A stretch of DNA of 64,000 nt from a virus. Location of the stretch: positions 1-64,000 of the IMG/VR virus record IMGVR_UViG_3300049489_000400; one strand, written 5' to 3'. This document shows, piece by piece, positions 1 to 7,471 of the stretch. Made by a program: the position numbers and the translations under genes. The notes under the pieces are model-generated. The model was not told where the DNA came from and did no database searches. It saw only the letters and a program-made list of their open reading frames with translations. Position 1 is the first letter of the stretch. Every line of letters begins with the position of its first letter.

Positions 1-259
1 GGTTATTATTGGTTTTAGATAAATCTGATTTCAAATGACCGCTTTCTATCAAACATTGAGCATATACAACTTCTGGAAATCTGATATTAGAACTTTCTAT
101 GAATTCTTTCAAAGATGACTTATCTAATGAATCATGCTTCTTTTCCGAATAATCATTATTTATGAATTTGTAAATTGTAACCTGCTTTTCTTCTCTTGAT
201 AACAAAACAGAACATAACACAATATTCACTAATGATAATAAAATTAACAACTTTTTCAT
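1..259 (-). CDS. Glucosaminidase-type peptidoglycan hydrolase (N-terminal part, runs off window)
   Basis: The first 86 codons are visible; the gene continues past base 1. Residues 4-20 form a hydrophobic leader after MKK, so the protein is probably exported or membrane-anchored. Residues about 61-86 contain FPEVVYAQCLIESGH followed by S-L-x-K-x-NNN, which matches the start of the glucosaminidase (FlgJ/endo-beta-N-acetylglucosaminidase) fold, with the Glu of the IESG segment as the expected catalytic acid. The start overlaps the stop of the preceding gene as ATGA. A lysis or tail-lysin role is inferred. Confidence 0.7.
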   Translation of the reverse strand, partial: MKKLLILLSLVNIVLCSVLLSREEKQVTIYKFINNDYSEKKHDSLDKSSLKEFIESSNIRFPEVVYAQCLIESGHLKSDLSKTNNN

Positions 260-498
260 GGCTTATAGTATTTGTAGATTTTCGCTCCATATTTAGAAAG
301 GAGCAGTTTTTTAGTTAAAGGTTTTAATTCTTGAGTGAATCTTAAATTCACATATTTGCCTCGCCCAGATACGAATATCAAATTGAACTCAGTATCTCCC
401 TGAAGCATGTCTTTCGCTAATTGTTTTAGTTCTTTACTAATACACTTTTGATTTGACGCTTCCTCAATCTGTTTTTCGATTCTTAATCTCCAATTCAT
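256..498 (-). CDS. Small hypothetical protein upstream of lysin
   Basis: An 80-residue, lysine-rich protein I do not recognise. There is no signal peptide or membrane segment. It is the first gene after a strong terminator and carries a class B box 9 bases before its ATG, and its stop overlaps the lysin start by four bases, so the two are probably co-transcribed and translationally coupled. A lysis accessory role is only a guess from position. Confidence 0.7.
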   Translation of the reverse strand: MNWRLRIEKQIEEASNQKCISKELKQLAKDMLQGDTEFNLIFVSGRGKYVNLRFTQELKPLTKKLLLSKYGAKIYKYYKP

Positions 499-505
499 AT
501 AAAAG

Positions 506-516
506 ATAACTTTGTA
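506..516 (-). promoter_or_regulatory. Class B box (ACAAAGTTATC)
   Basis: On the minus strand the box reads TACAAAGTTATC. It lies directly downstream of the T-tract of the terminator at 521-547 and 9 bases before the ATG at 498. Terminator followed at once by this box recurs at 26434 and 45132, which suggests a promoter. Confidence 0.6.
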
Positions 517-520
517 TTAA

Positions 521-547
521 AACAAAAGGAGGATTTTCATCCTCCTT
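521..547 (-). terminator. Intrinsic terminator
   Basis: A perfect 9-bp stem (AAGGAGGAT/ATCCTCCTT on the plus strand) with a 4-base loop, followed on the minus strand by TTTTGTTTT. It sits 8 bases after the stop of the 114-residue gene. Confidence 0.85.
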
Positions 548-554
548 CATTATT

Positions 555-899
555 TTACAAATAAAGTTCTTTTAAAGATACGAAGCACTCGTGGTCTTTG
601 ATATCCTTGAAACGCTTTCTCAGTATATCACCTACTTTGATAGAAGTTTCATAGATTGTCTTCTCATCAAGTTTAGTTCCTGGTTTAATCTCTCTCAATA
701 CGAAGGTCTTAATCAGAGTCTTGTTGTCCAACAAAGCAGTGAATCCACTTTCTACAACACTTAGCGGCAATACTCTAATTCCTATTCTCTCCATATCCAA
801 TTTAACCTTGTCATCTTCTATAGATATAACTGTTGCCATTCTATTGTCACGATTTGAGATTATCGCTTTACTACCGATTAATGTTACTAAATTTTCCAT
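555..899 (-). CDS. Hypothetical protein under a class A promoter
   Basis: A 114-residue protein of unknown function. The first 55 residues look like a small beta-rich fold (repeated hydrophobic/charged strands around VTLIGSKAIIS and KVKLDMERIGIRVL). It forms a single-gene transcription unit between a class A promoter (943-972) and an intrinsic terminator (521-547). That isolation suggests its expression is timed separately from the flanking lysis and structural genes. Confidence 0.75.
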   Translation of the reverse strand: MENLVTLIGSKAIISNRDNRMATVISIEDDKVKLDMERIGIRVLPLSVVESGFTALLDNKTLIKTFVLREIKPGTKLDEKTIYETSIKVGDILRKRFKDIKDHECFVSLKELYL

Positions 900-942
900 C
901 TTTTTAAATTTTTACAAGTTTATAATTAAATTAATTCTGAAA

Positions 943-972
943 CGAAGTTCTATGAAAAGATTTAAACTTCAA
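943..972 (-). promoter_or_regulatory. Class A promoter (TTG-N17-TAGAACTTCG)
   Basis: On the minus strand TTG (970-972) is followed by 17 bases and TAGAACTTCG (943-952). A 24-base block covering 931-954 is identical to the one at 6415-6438, and an AT-rich AAAATAATT stretch lies just upstream. Same spacing in all six class A sites. Confidence 0.75.
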
Positions 973-1026
973 TGAAAAAATTCAATTATTTTGTAAAATA
1001 TTTTTGAAAGTGTACAAATACTAGGA

Positions 1027-1980
1027 TTAATTTACAGTACTAGTCATAGCATAAATTGCCATATCTCTCCAAATTTCTTCGTTTTCTGAATCTGTTCTTA
1101 TTCCTATCACTTTGATAAGAGTACGCATATTCAAATCTCCGCAATGATTTTTGTTCTCTTCTATAAGATTCAAGCATTCTTCTTTTACCTCCATCGGAAC
1201 AATTGTTTTGATTTTAGGTAGGATTGCTCTCATTCGTTGAATCTTAGTGTCTGTATCCATAGAAAGGTCAATTGACATACTTCTACTTAGGATGGCTTGA
1301 TCAACCTTATATTGAGGAAGATTAGAAATAAAGATTATTTGACCCTCGAACTCAAAACTAGATGGCAGGTCATCAGAAAAGGAATTAGTGATCCAACTTA
1401 TTATTCGCTCATCGTAACTGTCCAAAGCACCTTTGAGAATATTTTTCGCAACATCATTCTTCAAAACTTCATCGCAATCATCGAATACGATTAGCTTATC
1501 TGAATTTTCATATAGCGTTCTGTACAAGCCTTTTGCTGTGGAGAAACCCTTAATAGTGATATAATCGGAATTTTCTTCCAACTTTCTCTTTTTGATTTCT
1601 TGCATAACAGTATAAGTCTTACCAAGACCGCCTTCACCTGTTATGACCATAGATACAGCTGTCTTTTTAACAACCATACCTACCATATTCTCTAGGAATT
1701 TGAATTTGTCATTAATATCAAATTGTTTTGGAGGCATCATATGATGAGGCATATTAGTATTTTGAGGTTGTGCAGAACTAGGATGCATATTGCCAGCATG
1801 AAAATCAACATCAGATTCTTTGACTATTTTGATTTTCTCTAATTTTCTGTCGTAAGTTTGACCATCTGATGTTCTGACAGTATGATAACCATTCTTACCT
1901 TCTTTCTCGTATTTTCCGAATACTAACTCACCTGTTCTTAATCTGATTGATACTGGTGTTCCTCTTTCTAATTTATCCAT
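1027..1980 (-). CDS. AAA+ ATPase
   Basis: A 317-residue protein with a P-loop ATPase core. Walker A GEGGLGKT is at residues 115-122, Walker B LIVFDDCDE at 163-171, a sensor-1-like IIFISN at 215-220 and a possible arginine finger near R233. The first 52 residues form a separate small domain ending in DGQTYDRKLEKI, and residues 60-90 are a Pro/Met/His-rich linker. The ATG at 1980 is preferred over a TTG 21 bases upstream. The same DG-x-x-YDR-x-L motif ends the HTH protein at 26693-27559. The function is unknown; remodelling of DNA or a protein complex is plausible. Confidence 0.8.
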   Translation of the reverse strand: MDKLERGTPVSIRLRTGELVFGKYEKEGKNGYHTVRTSDGQTYDRKLEKIKIVKESDVDFHAGNMHPSSAQPQNTNMPHHMMPPKQFDINDKFKFLENMVGMVVKKTAVSMVITGEGGLGKTYTVMQEIKKRKLEENSDYITIKGFSTAKGLYRTLYENSDKLIVFDDCDEVLKNDVAKNILKGALDSYDERIISWITNSFSDDLPSSFEFEGQIIFISNLPQYKVDQAILSRSMSIDLSMDTDTKIQRMRAILPKIKTIVPMEVKEECLNLIEENKNHCGDLNMRTLIKVIGIRTDSENEEIWRDMAIYAMTSTVN

Positions 1981-1990
1981 GACTGATATT

Positions 1991-2042
1991 ATACAAAACA
2001 AAAACTGAATGCTATCTATAACTTTGTAAATAACATTCAGTT
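1991..2042 (-). terminator. Terminator-like hairpin with class B box in its loop
   Basis: Arms AACTGAATG (2003-2011) and CATTCAGTT (2034-2042) enclose exactly 22 bases that hold a class B box (2017-2028, minus strand ACAAAGTTATA). A TTTTTGTTTTG run follows on the minus strand. The hairpin lies between the papain-like hydrolase gene and the AAA+ gene, so it could both end and restart transcription. Confidence 0.65.
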
Positions 2043-2068
2043 TATATAAAAAATGTAATATTTGTAAA

Positions 2069-2581
2069 TCAATAATTTTTCATTATTGTTTTCCAATTAT
2101 TTGCATCGCAATATTCCTTAACCATCTTAGGTGTAAATTTGTAAGATTCAGGTATCATGTGACACCATGTTGCAAATTCGCTACAAACATATTTGTCGTT
2201 TCTTTCAAATTTAGAATTAACATCAGATTTAATTCCAACTTCATCCTTTGCTATTTCTGACGGATGTTCAAGCAATAACAATTTTAAATCGTACTTACTT
2301 CCTGATTTAGACATCGCTCTCATAGCAAAAGGCTTCTCTTCCATACAGAAAGGATTCCTTTGAACCTCAAATTTATATCCATACTCAGCCATCCAAGTTC
2401 CAAAAGGTCTTGGGAATACTCCAGGTTTTTGAGCATCAATTACATATAATTGTCCCCAAATATGAATAGCGACAGCAGTATGTGTTATTTTTGACCCAGT
2501 AAAGAATGAAATTGCTCTAGGTATGAATCCACTCCCTTGACAATGAAGCAAATCTCCTGTTTTTATTACAGATAAATCCAT
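2069..2581 (-). CDS. Permuted papain-like amidase/peptidase (YiiX/NlpC-P60-like)
   Basis: A 170-residue protein with the circularly permuted NlpC/P60 arrangement: KTGDLLHC near the N-terminus, the catalytic His at residue 34 in THTAVAI, and the catalytic Cys at residue 133 in YVCSEFATWC. Family members are amidases, endopeptidases or transacylases acting on cell-wall or acyl substrates. No signal peptide is present. It lies in the lysis/tail-fibre end of the genome, so a cell-wall role is likely but not shown. Confidence 0.75.
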   Translation of the reverse strand: MDLSVIKTGDLLHCQGSGFIPRAISFFTGSKITHTAVAIHIWGQLYVIDAQKPGVFPRPFGTWMAEYGYKFEVQRNPFCMEEKPFAMRAMSKSGSKYDLKLLLLEHPSEIAKDEVGIKSDVNSKFERNDKYVCSEFATWCHMIPESYKFTPKMVKEYCDANNWKTIMKNY

Positions 2582-2591
2582 ATGATTGATT

Positions 2592-2909
2592 TTAGTAGTT
2601 TGCAGCTATGTAGTTTGTAATAGTATTATAAATCCTATCCCAAAGTTCTTGAGTGACATATCCAGCAACAGGTACAAGTTCGCACTTCTCTTTAGCAGTT
2701 ACCCACCATCCTAATTGAATAGAATTTATAACCTCAGCAAATGCTTCTTCAATACTTCTATTAACCTCTCTAGGGTAATTATTTTGTAAAGCATTCAATC
2801 TCAATTCAGCCATCATTAAATTCAGGCTCTGAAGACCATCTCTCTGTCTTTTTTCATATTGTATGAATTCATCAGAAATAGGATTTTTATTATCTAATTG
2901 ATTTTCCAT
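2592..2909 (-). CDS. Hypothetical protein between fibre and hydrolase genes
   Basis: A 105-residue, mainly helical-looking protein with no recognised motif. It follows the collagen-like fibre gene by 5 bases and precedes the papain-like hydrolase by 10, so it belongs to that operon. A virion accessory or chaperone role is possible. Confidence 0.7.
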   Translation of the reverse strand: MENQLDNKNPISDEFIQYEKRQRDGLQSLNLMMAELRLNALQNNYPREVNRSIEEAFAEVINSIQLGWWVTAKEKCELVPVAGYVTQELWDRIYNTITNYIAANY

Positions 2910-2914
2910 GATTA

Positions 2915-3976
2915 TTAATTATGTAGTAAATCCATTCTTGAAAAATGCAACAATTTAGAACCTGTTGTAGTGTTGATTATTTCTGCACAGAAACCTAATC
3001 TTGTTCCAATAGGAATTATTGAAGTCAACTCTACTTCTACTGATCCATTTACAGAAAAATAATACTTATTAGCAGCATAATCTGTTCTTATCTTGAATTT
3101 GTAGATTGTATTAGGTTGTATCGTCCCTATTGCTGCAGTAAGTTGCTGAGTGGTATTATTATCAACTACACCTCTCCAAGATGTATCTCCTGCTGCTGTA
3201 GAATATCTAAATGAAATATTTACACCAGGCTGATTATCAAGATTTTGAAGTGTCTGATTGATCATACCTACCCAAATCCTTTGATTAGTTATATCAGAAC
3301 CAGTCTTTATAACACATTCAAAATCAGGATTTGACGCAATAGGATGCTCTATGAATGATGCTGTCTCAATCCCTGCAAAACTTCCAGCAGAATTTCCTGT
3401 TGTGTAGCCTGTTAAATTAGTAACATCATCGGTAGTATTAGCTGCTGTTCCAAATCCTGTAGTCACCGTTCCCGATGAAACACGACTTCCATTAGTTGCT
3501 CTTACAAAATAGTAAGATTTAACAGTCGCTCTTCTTACATCTACAGAATCCCCAGGGTCACCCTTTGGTCCTTGAATACCTTGATCTCCTTGTAATCCTT
3601 GCAAACCTTGAATACCTTGATCACCAGTATCTCCTTTGTCGCCTTTGTCACCCTTATCCCCCTTTATTCCTTGTATACCTTGGATTCCTTGTATACCCTG
3701 AATACCTTGGATTCCTTGTTCACCCTTTTCACCATTAGTTACTTGAAAAGTTCCTAATATCAATGTTTCAGATGAATCTCCATAAACAGTATATGTATCT
3801 GTAAAGCCTTGCTCTCCAGAAGTTCCTCCAGGATTAGTAGTAGAAGTAAATTCTATATGATCAATACCTTGACCGTCAGCACCATCTCTTCCTGGTTCTC
3901 CCTGTGGTCCAGGTGCTCCTCCCCCAGAATCCTTCTTTCTGAGTTTACCTAAAATTGCATCGAATGTAATAGCCAT
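2915..3976 (-). CDS. Collagen-like tail fibre protein
   Basis: A 353-residue protein with a short N-terminal segment, a first Gly-X-Y stretch (GAPGPQGEPGRDGADG) at about residues 22-38, a beta-rich insert, and a long second stretch of G-I-Q, G-D-K and G-L-Q triplets at about 82-142. The remaining 210 residues look like a beta-sandwich lectin-type domain. Such fibres trimerise through the collagen repeat and bind receptors with the C-terminal domain. The ATG at 3976 overlaps the upstream stop as TAATG and is preferred over one 36 bases upstream. Confidence 0.8.
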   Translation of the reverse strand: MAITFDAILGKLRKKDSGGGAPGPQGEPGRDGADGQGIDHIEFTSTTNPGGTSGEQGFTDTYTVYGDSSETLILGTFQVTNGEKGEQGIQGIQGIQGIQGIQGIKGDKGDKGDKGDTGDQGIQGLQGLQGDQGIQGPKGDPGDSVDVRRATVKSYYFVRATNGSRVSSGTVTTGFGTAANTTDDVTNLTGYTTGNSAGSFAGIETASFIEHPIASNPDFECVIKTGSDITNQRIWVGMINQTLQNLDNQPGVNISFRYSTAAGDTSWRGVVDNNTTQQLTAAIGTIQPNTIYKFKIRTDYAANKYYFSVNGSVEVELTSIIPIGTRLGFCAEIINTTTGSKLLHFSRMDLLHN

Positions 3977-4227
3977 TATCTTGAGTATGATAGTGTCGCT
4001 CTTTCTGACCACTTGTTTTTAAACTCCGTAGAACCAGATGCATATTCTGGAGTTGTCAAACCTCCTGCCTCTGTTATTCGGATTATAAGCCATTCTGGTT
4101 TATCAAATCCTGTTCCTAATCTCTTACAATATCCGATATATGTGACACCACCTACAACTTCTGTCATAGGTAGTGGAACACTTTGGTCGAAATTTAAAAA
4201 AGTCGGTGCTAATTTACTTCCAAACAT
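3976..4227 (-). CDS. Small virion-associated protein
   Basis: An 83-residue protein with the pattern TYIGYCKRLGTG...KPEWLIIRIT...FKNKWSERATLSYS. I know this pattern from small phage proteins encoded beside tail-fibre genes, usually annotated only as structural or hypothetical. Its stop overlaps the start of the collagen-like fibre gene, which supports a structural role. Confidence 0.7.
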   Translation of the reverse strand: MFGSKLAPTFLNFDQSVPLPMTEVVGGVTYIGYCKRLGTGFDKPEWLIIRITEAGGLTTPEYASGSTEFKNKWSERATLSYSR

Positions 4228-4238
4228 ATCTCTAATTA

Positions 4239-5084
4239 TTAAAATTTCAACGCAATCATTTGTCTTGCTGTTAATTCATATTCTTTCTTATCATCAAGAT
4301 GATTAGCATACAAATCAATCATTTTCAATTCAGCACAAGAATCAATCCATTTGTAAACAAGATTGTTGTACTTACTGTTAGCTTCTGCTTCTTCAGGTGT
4401 GTTACAGGCACGACAACTTTCGTCAGAATCAGAAACATCATGCATAGAATTGTTAGTGTTATAATAAGTTTGATTCCAATTAAACACTTTGTAAGGCACA
4501 ACAATTGATTCTCTATTACCCCATAAATTAGGTTTTTCTGAAGGGGTCATAGTGCATTTTTCTAATGCTTCTTCAATCTCCTCAGCAATCTTATCGTTTT
4601 CTGCTTGTTCGGCCACTCTCGCTGCTGCGAATTGAGCCTTGATATCTTTACCAGATTTCTTAAAAACGATTTTGTCTGAGTACTCAAAAGCATCTAAATG
4701 AGATTTTTCCAACTCATCCCCTTCTTTCCCTTTTTGAAGTTCCTCAACATTCTTAGATTTCTCCATCACATAAACATAACGCTCCATACCTGGGCCATCA
4801 TTAATGAAGATTCTTTCTAATTTTTGCATGTCGCTTTTTGCTTTCTCTAAGATAGCATTTACTTCTGGAGTATCATTGAAACCTCCCTTGATGATTTCCC
4901 CTCCGACAGCTTCAGAGACATTTTTCACGAAACTATCAATACCAGCCTTTTCAAGAACAATGAATTTGTCTTTCGGAAATGACATATTGAATTCTTCAGT
5001 TGAATAAGATTTTTCGATGTTGGTGAAACCGCTCATATTAAGTCTATGAGAGAATTTATTAGAATCTAAGAATAAATTTTCCAT
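4239..5084 (-). CDS. Hypothetical protein, 281 residues
   Basis: No family is recognised. The middle part (residues about 100-175) is highly charged with Lys/Glu helices. A C-x-x-C pair (CRAC) occurs near residue 225 within an acidic, Asn-rich stretch. It is the first gene downstream of the terminator at 5130-5160 and lies ahead of the fibre genes. It could be a virion protein or a fibre assembly factor. Confidence 0.7.
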   Translation of the reverse strand: MENLFLDSNKFSHRLNMSGFTNIEKSYSTEEFNMSFPKDKFIVLEKAGIDSFVKNVSEAVGGEIIKGGFNDTPEVNAILEKAKSDMQKLERIFINDGPGMERYVYVMEKSKNVEELQKGKEGDELEKSHLDAFEYSDKIVFKKSGKDIKAQFAAARVAEQAENDKIAEEIEEALEKCTMTPSEKPNLWGNRESIVVPYKVFNWNQTYYNTNNSMHDVSDSDESCRACNTPEEAEANSKYNNLVYKWIDSCAELKMIDLYANHLDDKKEYELTARQMIALKF

Positions 5085-5129
5085 TTTTTATCGTTTTACT
5101 CCAATAATATCTGTATGACCAGATAACAT

Positions 5130-5160
5130 AAAAATTGACGATATACTTAAACATCGTCAA
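5130..5160 (-). terminator. Intrinsic terminator
   Basis: The stem TTGACGAT/ATCGTCAA (5135-5142 with 5153-5160) has a 10-base loop and is followed by TTTTTATG on the minus strand. It lies 28 bases after the stop of the DUF2786-like gene. Confidence 0.75.
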
Positions 5161-5187
5161 CTTCTAAGAATTAATTTATTGTAAAAC

Positions 5188-5988
5188 TCAACCTATCATT
5201 TTTCTTTGTATAGGCTTGGAAGTACCAACTCCCTTATTGATTTGAACATTACGTCCAGTCTCAACCCCTTTAGAATAAGCACCTCCAGCGTGACTCATCT
5301 TAGTTCCTCTAGCTTTTCCAGACCTCCCCCATTTCTTATCGACAAAGCTAGTCAAAGCAGCTTCATTATTTTTTACGATAACTAAGGCAGAACAACCAAT
5401 CTCAGCAATCGCTTCTTCAGTACTGTTCTCTTTAACGAATTTCTCCATTTCAGCACGAAGTTTATCATCAAGTCCGTCAGCACATCCCTTTATGAAAGTT
5501 CTCATATAGGTATCTAATCCTACTGCTGGTTCGATGTTTAAACCATCTGCTTTCATTTGATTCCATTCTGGAATGTACTCTTCTTTGTATTTCTTCTTTC
5601 CTACTTTAAGGAATATTGGAGTAACAACTGAATGTATGTATTTGCAGATTTCGATATTTTCTGGAGTACCTACAATAATCATTTGATTATCCTTACCTTT
5701 TCCGATTATGTAAGCCTTACACCAGTTGTTTCTAGCAATAGCGTTAAATATCCAGAAATTAGTTCTACTTCCAATACTAGGTATTTTTAAAGCGAAACTG
5801 CTTTCTGTTATTTCATCCTCTCTCTTTTCGATACTTATATCTCCAATTGAAAGATTGTATTTGTTAAGTAAATTTTGAATCTTCGTAGCAAACGCTTCTG
5901 CCTCTTCTACAGAACCCATCTCAAGTGCTGACTGCTGGTGAGCCATCAACTTCTTGATTTTTTCCATTATTTCTTTAGACTTTTCCAT
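5188..5988 (-). CDS. DUF2786-family protein
   Basis: A 266-residue protein. Residues about 7-47 (EKIKKLMAHQQSA... then EEAEAFATKIQNLLNKYNL) match the helical N-terminal DUF2786 domain found in many phage and bacterial proteins of unknown function. The rest resembles the longer phage versions, with a basic Gly-rich tail. A clear Shine-Dalgarno sequence AGGAGG lies 7 bases before the ATG, unusual for this genome. Confidence 0.75.
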   Translation of the reverse strand: MEKSKEIMEKIKKLMAHQQSALEMGSVEEAEAFATKIQNLLNKYNLSIGDISIEKREDEITESSFALKIPSIGSRTNFWIFNAIARNNWCKAYIIGKGKDNQMIIVGTPENIEICKYIHSVVTPIFLKVGKKKYKEEYIPEWNQMKADGLNIEPAVGLDTYMRTFIKGCADGLDDKLRAEMEKFVKENSTEEAIAEIGCSALVIVKNNEAALTSFVDKKWGRSGKARGTKMSHAGGAYSKGVETGRNVQINKGVGTSKPIQRKMIG

Positions 5989-5990
5989 GA

Positions 5991-6116
5991 TTAACCTCCT
6001 ATTAAGATTAGAAAATAATACATTCCGAATATCATACTCAAATATACCACGCTAAGTATCAATTCTTTAGGCTCATTCTTAGCCGCACTGTACAAAACTT
6101 TAAACATTGTTTTCAT
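5991..6116 (-). CDS. Small single-pass membrane protein
   Basis: A 41-residue ORF starting MKTMFKVLYSAAKNEP, then a hydrophobic helix (about residues 19-41) ending LILIGG. Its last codons contain the Shine-Dalgarno sequence of the next gene, so the two are coupled. A class B box lies 2 bases before the ATG; the internal Met at residue 4 would leave more room for a ribosome site. Confidence 0.6.
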   Translation of the reverse strand: MKTMFKVLYSAAKNEPKELILSVVYLSMIFGMYYFLILIGG

Positions 6117-6118
6117 AG

Positions 6119-6129
6119 TAACTTTGTTA
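6119..6129 (-). promoter_or_regulatory. Class B box (TAACAAAGTTA)
   Basis: The full palindromic form, immediately before the small membrane-protein gene and just after the stop of the 88-residue gene. No terminator lies between the two. Confidence 0.5.
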
Positions 6130-6131
6130 GA

Positions 6132-6398
6132 TTAATCTTGTAAAAAATTTCCAATATATAATTTACCTTCTACGAAAGTAGGTTCATACTCCTTATGATC
6201 AGCTGTCATATCATCTAACTCGTAGAATTCAGTAGTACAAGCTAGTTTTAATTCGTTACATACAGCAATTACTGGATACTCATCTCCCTTAAATGGGTGC
6301 TCAACAAAGATGATTTCTTGACCTAGACTATTAATCATTCTACCGTACTCAGTAGGATTATTAGACATCAATTTTTCGTAGTTTAACATATTATTCAT
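6132..6398 (-). CDS. Hypothetical protein under a class A promoter
   Basis: An 88-residue acidic protein with no recognised motif. It is the first gene after the class A promoter at 6427-6458. The leader between promoter and ATG resembles the leader of the gene at 555-899 (shared TTTTTACAAGTT on the plus strand), so both probably belong to the same expression class. Confidence 0.7.
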   Translation of the reverse strand: MNNMLNYEKLMSNNPTEYGRMINSLGQEIIFVEHPFKGDEYPVIAVCNELKLACTTEFYELDDMTADHKEYEPTFVEGKLYIGNFLQD

Positions 6399-6426
6399 TT
6401 TTTACAAGTTTTAATTAATTCTGAAA

Positions 6427-6458
6427 CGAAGTTCTATGTTATTTTACAAACTACAAAA
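6427..6458 (-). promoter_or_regulatory. Class A promoter (TTG-N17-TAGAACTTCG)
   Basis: The minus strand reads TTTTG, 17 bases, TAGAACTTCG (6427-6436). The downstream 24 bases match the promoter at 943-972 exactly. AAAATAATTGTAAAAAAA lies upstream. Confidence 0.75.
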
Positions 6459-6486
6459 TTTTTTTACAATTATTTTGTAAAATATT

Positions 6487-6876
6487 TTATATTTTGTCGT
6501 AAACGCTAACTAATCTATCGTTGCTATCAAAGAATAAATCTTCAATAGAATCAAGATTTTCAGGATTTACCCACTTATAATCTTCATGTTCGTCACTAAT
6601 CGAAACATTTGAATTCTTATCTAAATCAACAGAAAAATAGCTTGATATTGTCTCGTCTTCATTTTTAATAGAAGTTACATACATAACTCTATCAACAACT
6701 ATGCCAGTTTCTTCAAACAGTTCTCTTATCGCTGCCTCTTGAATATTTTCACCCTTATCTACCTTACCTCCAGGCAAAGACCATTTCAAAGGTTCAAGGT
6801 CATCCTCTGAACTCCTTCTTAACAATAATATATCACCGTTGTTGTTATGAACAAATATGTCTGAATATAATCTCAT
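6487..6876 (-). CDS. Nudix hydrolase
   Basis: A 129-residue protein with a complete Nudix box at residues 37-59: G-x5-E-x7-REL-x-EE-x-GI, seen as GGKVDKGENIQEAAIRELFE followed by ETGI. Family members hydrolyse nucleoside diphosphates linked to other groups, for example oxidised dNTPs, dinucleoside polyphosphates, NAD-type cofactors or capped RNA ends. The substrate cannot be told from sequence. It sits 1 base after the upstream gene, in the same unit as terminase. Confidence 0.9.
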   Translation of the reverse strand: MRLYSDIFVHNNNGDILLLRRSSEDDLEPLKWSLPGGKVDKGENIQEAAIRELFEETGIVVDRVMYVTSIKNEDETISSYFSVDLDKNSNVSISDEHEDYKWVNPENLDSIEDLFFDSNDRLVSVYDKI

Positions 6877-6877
6877 C

Positions 6878-7444
6878 TTAGTCGTTATTATAGTCTGGAT
6901 GCTCTCTGTTGTACATTATAAAATCACTCCATTCGTAAAGAGTTTCTGGCTCTACGATTTCTTCATATTCTTTCTTCCTGATTTTCAGTTCAAGTTTCTC
7001 CATTAATTCAGGAAGTTTTTCATAACGTTTTCTCATCTCTTTAATCTTCCAAGATGGAGCATCTAATCTCTGATCATACAAATCACCATGTTCAGCTTCA
7101 AAGAATTCATCTAATTTGCCTTGTTCACGATATAGTTCTATGTATTTTTTAGCAGCATTTTCAGAAGCAATATTTCTTTTAGTAGATTCTTTAGTTTCAA
7201 CAAATTTAGAATCTGATTCTTTTTTAGGCTGTCTTCTCCAATCGAATTTCCCATTAGGTAATTTTGTCCAAACTCTGGTTATCCCATCCTTACCAACTTT
7301 TGTTTCACCAACATTTCTTGCCTTTTCTAAAAGTTGATTCGATGTAGAATCTTTGATTCTCACATCATCTTTATTGACGATACCTTTAAGAATATTCACC
7401 TTACGCTCTTCTATTCTGTTTTGTATAGACTTTTCGATTTCCAT
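6878..7444 (-). CDS. Hypothetical charged protein after terminase
   Basis: A 188-residue protein rich in Lys, Glu and Arg with long predicted helices. It contains KVGKDGITRVWTKLPNGKFDW at about 49-70, a short beta-type motif that I associate with phage portal-adjacent or capsid-maturation proteins but cannot name. It follows the terminase gene by 28 bases. DNA or portal contact is possible. Confidence 0.65.
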   Translation of the reverse strand: MEIEKSIQNRIEERKVNILKGIVNKDDVRIKDSTSNQLLEKARNVGETKVGKDGITRVWTKLPNGKFDWRRQPKKESDSKFVETKESTKRNIASENAAKKYIELYREQGKLDEFFEAEHGDLYDQRLDAPSWKIKEMRKRYEKLPELMEKLELKIRKKEYEEIVEPETLYEWSDFIMYNREHPDYNND

Positions 7445-7471
7445 ATTGCAAACTTTTAAAGATTATAGTTG

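Noticed and set aside
1981-2001. A 7-codon longer start for the AAA+ ATPase
   Set aside because: The upstream codon is TTG inside the T-rich end of the terminator hairpin; ATG at 1980 is a better start.
3541-3740. CRISPR-like short repeats
   Set aside because: The repeats are in-frame Gly-X-Y collagen triplet codons in the tail fibre gene, not spaced repeats.
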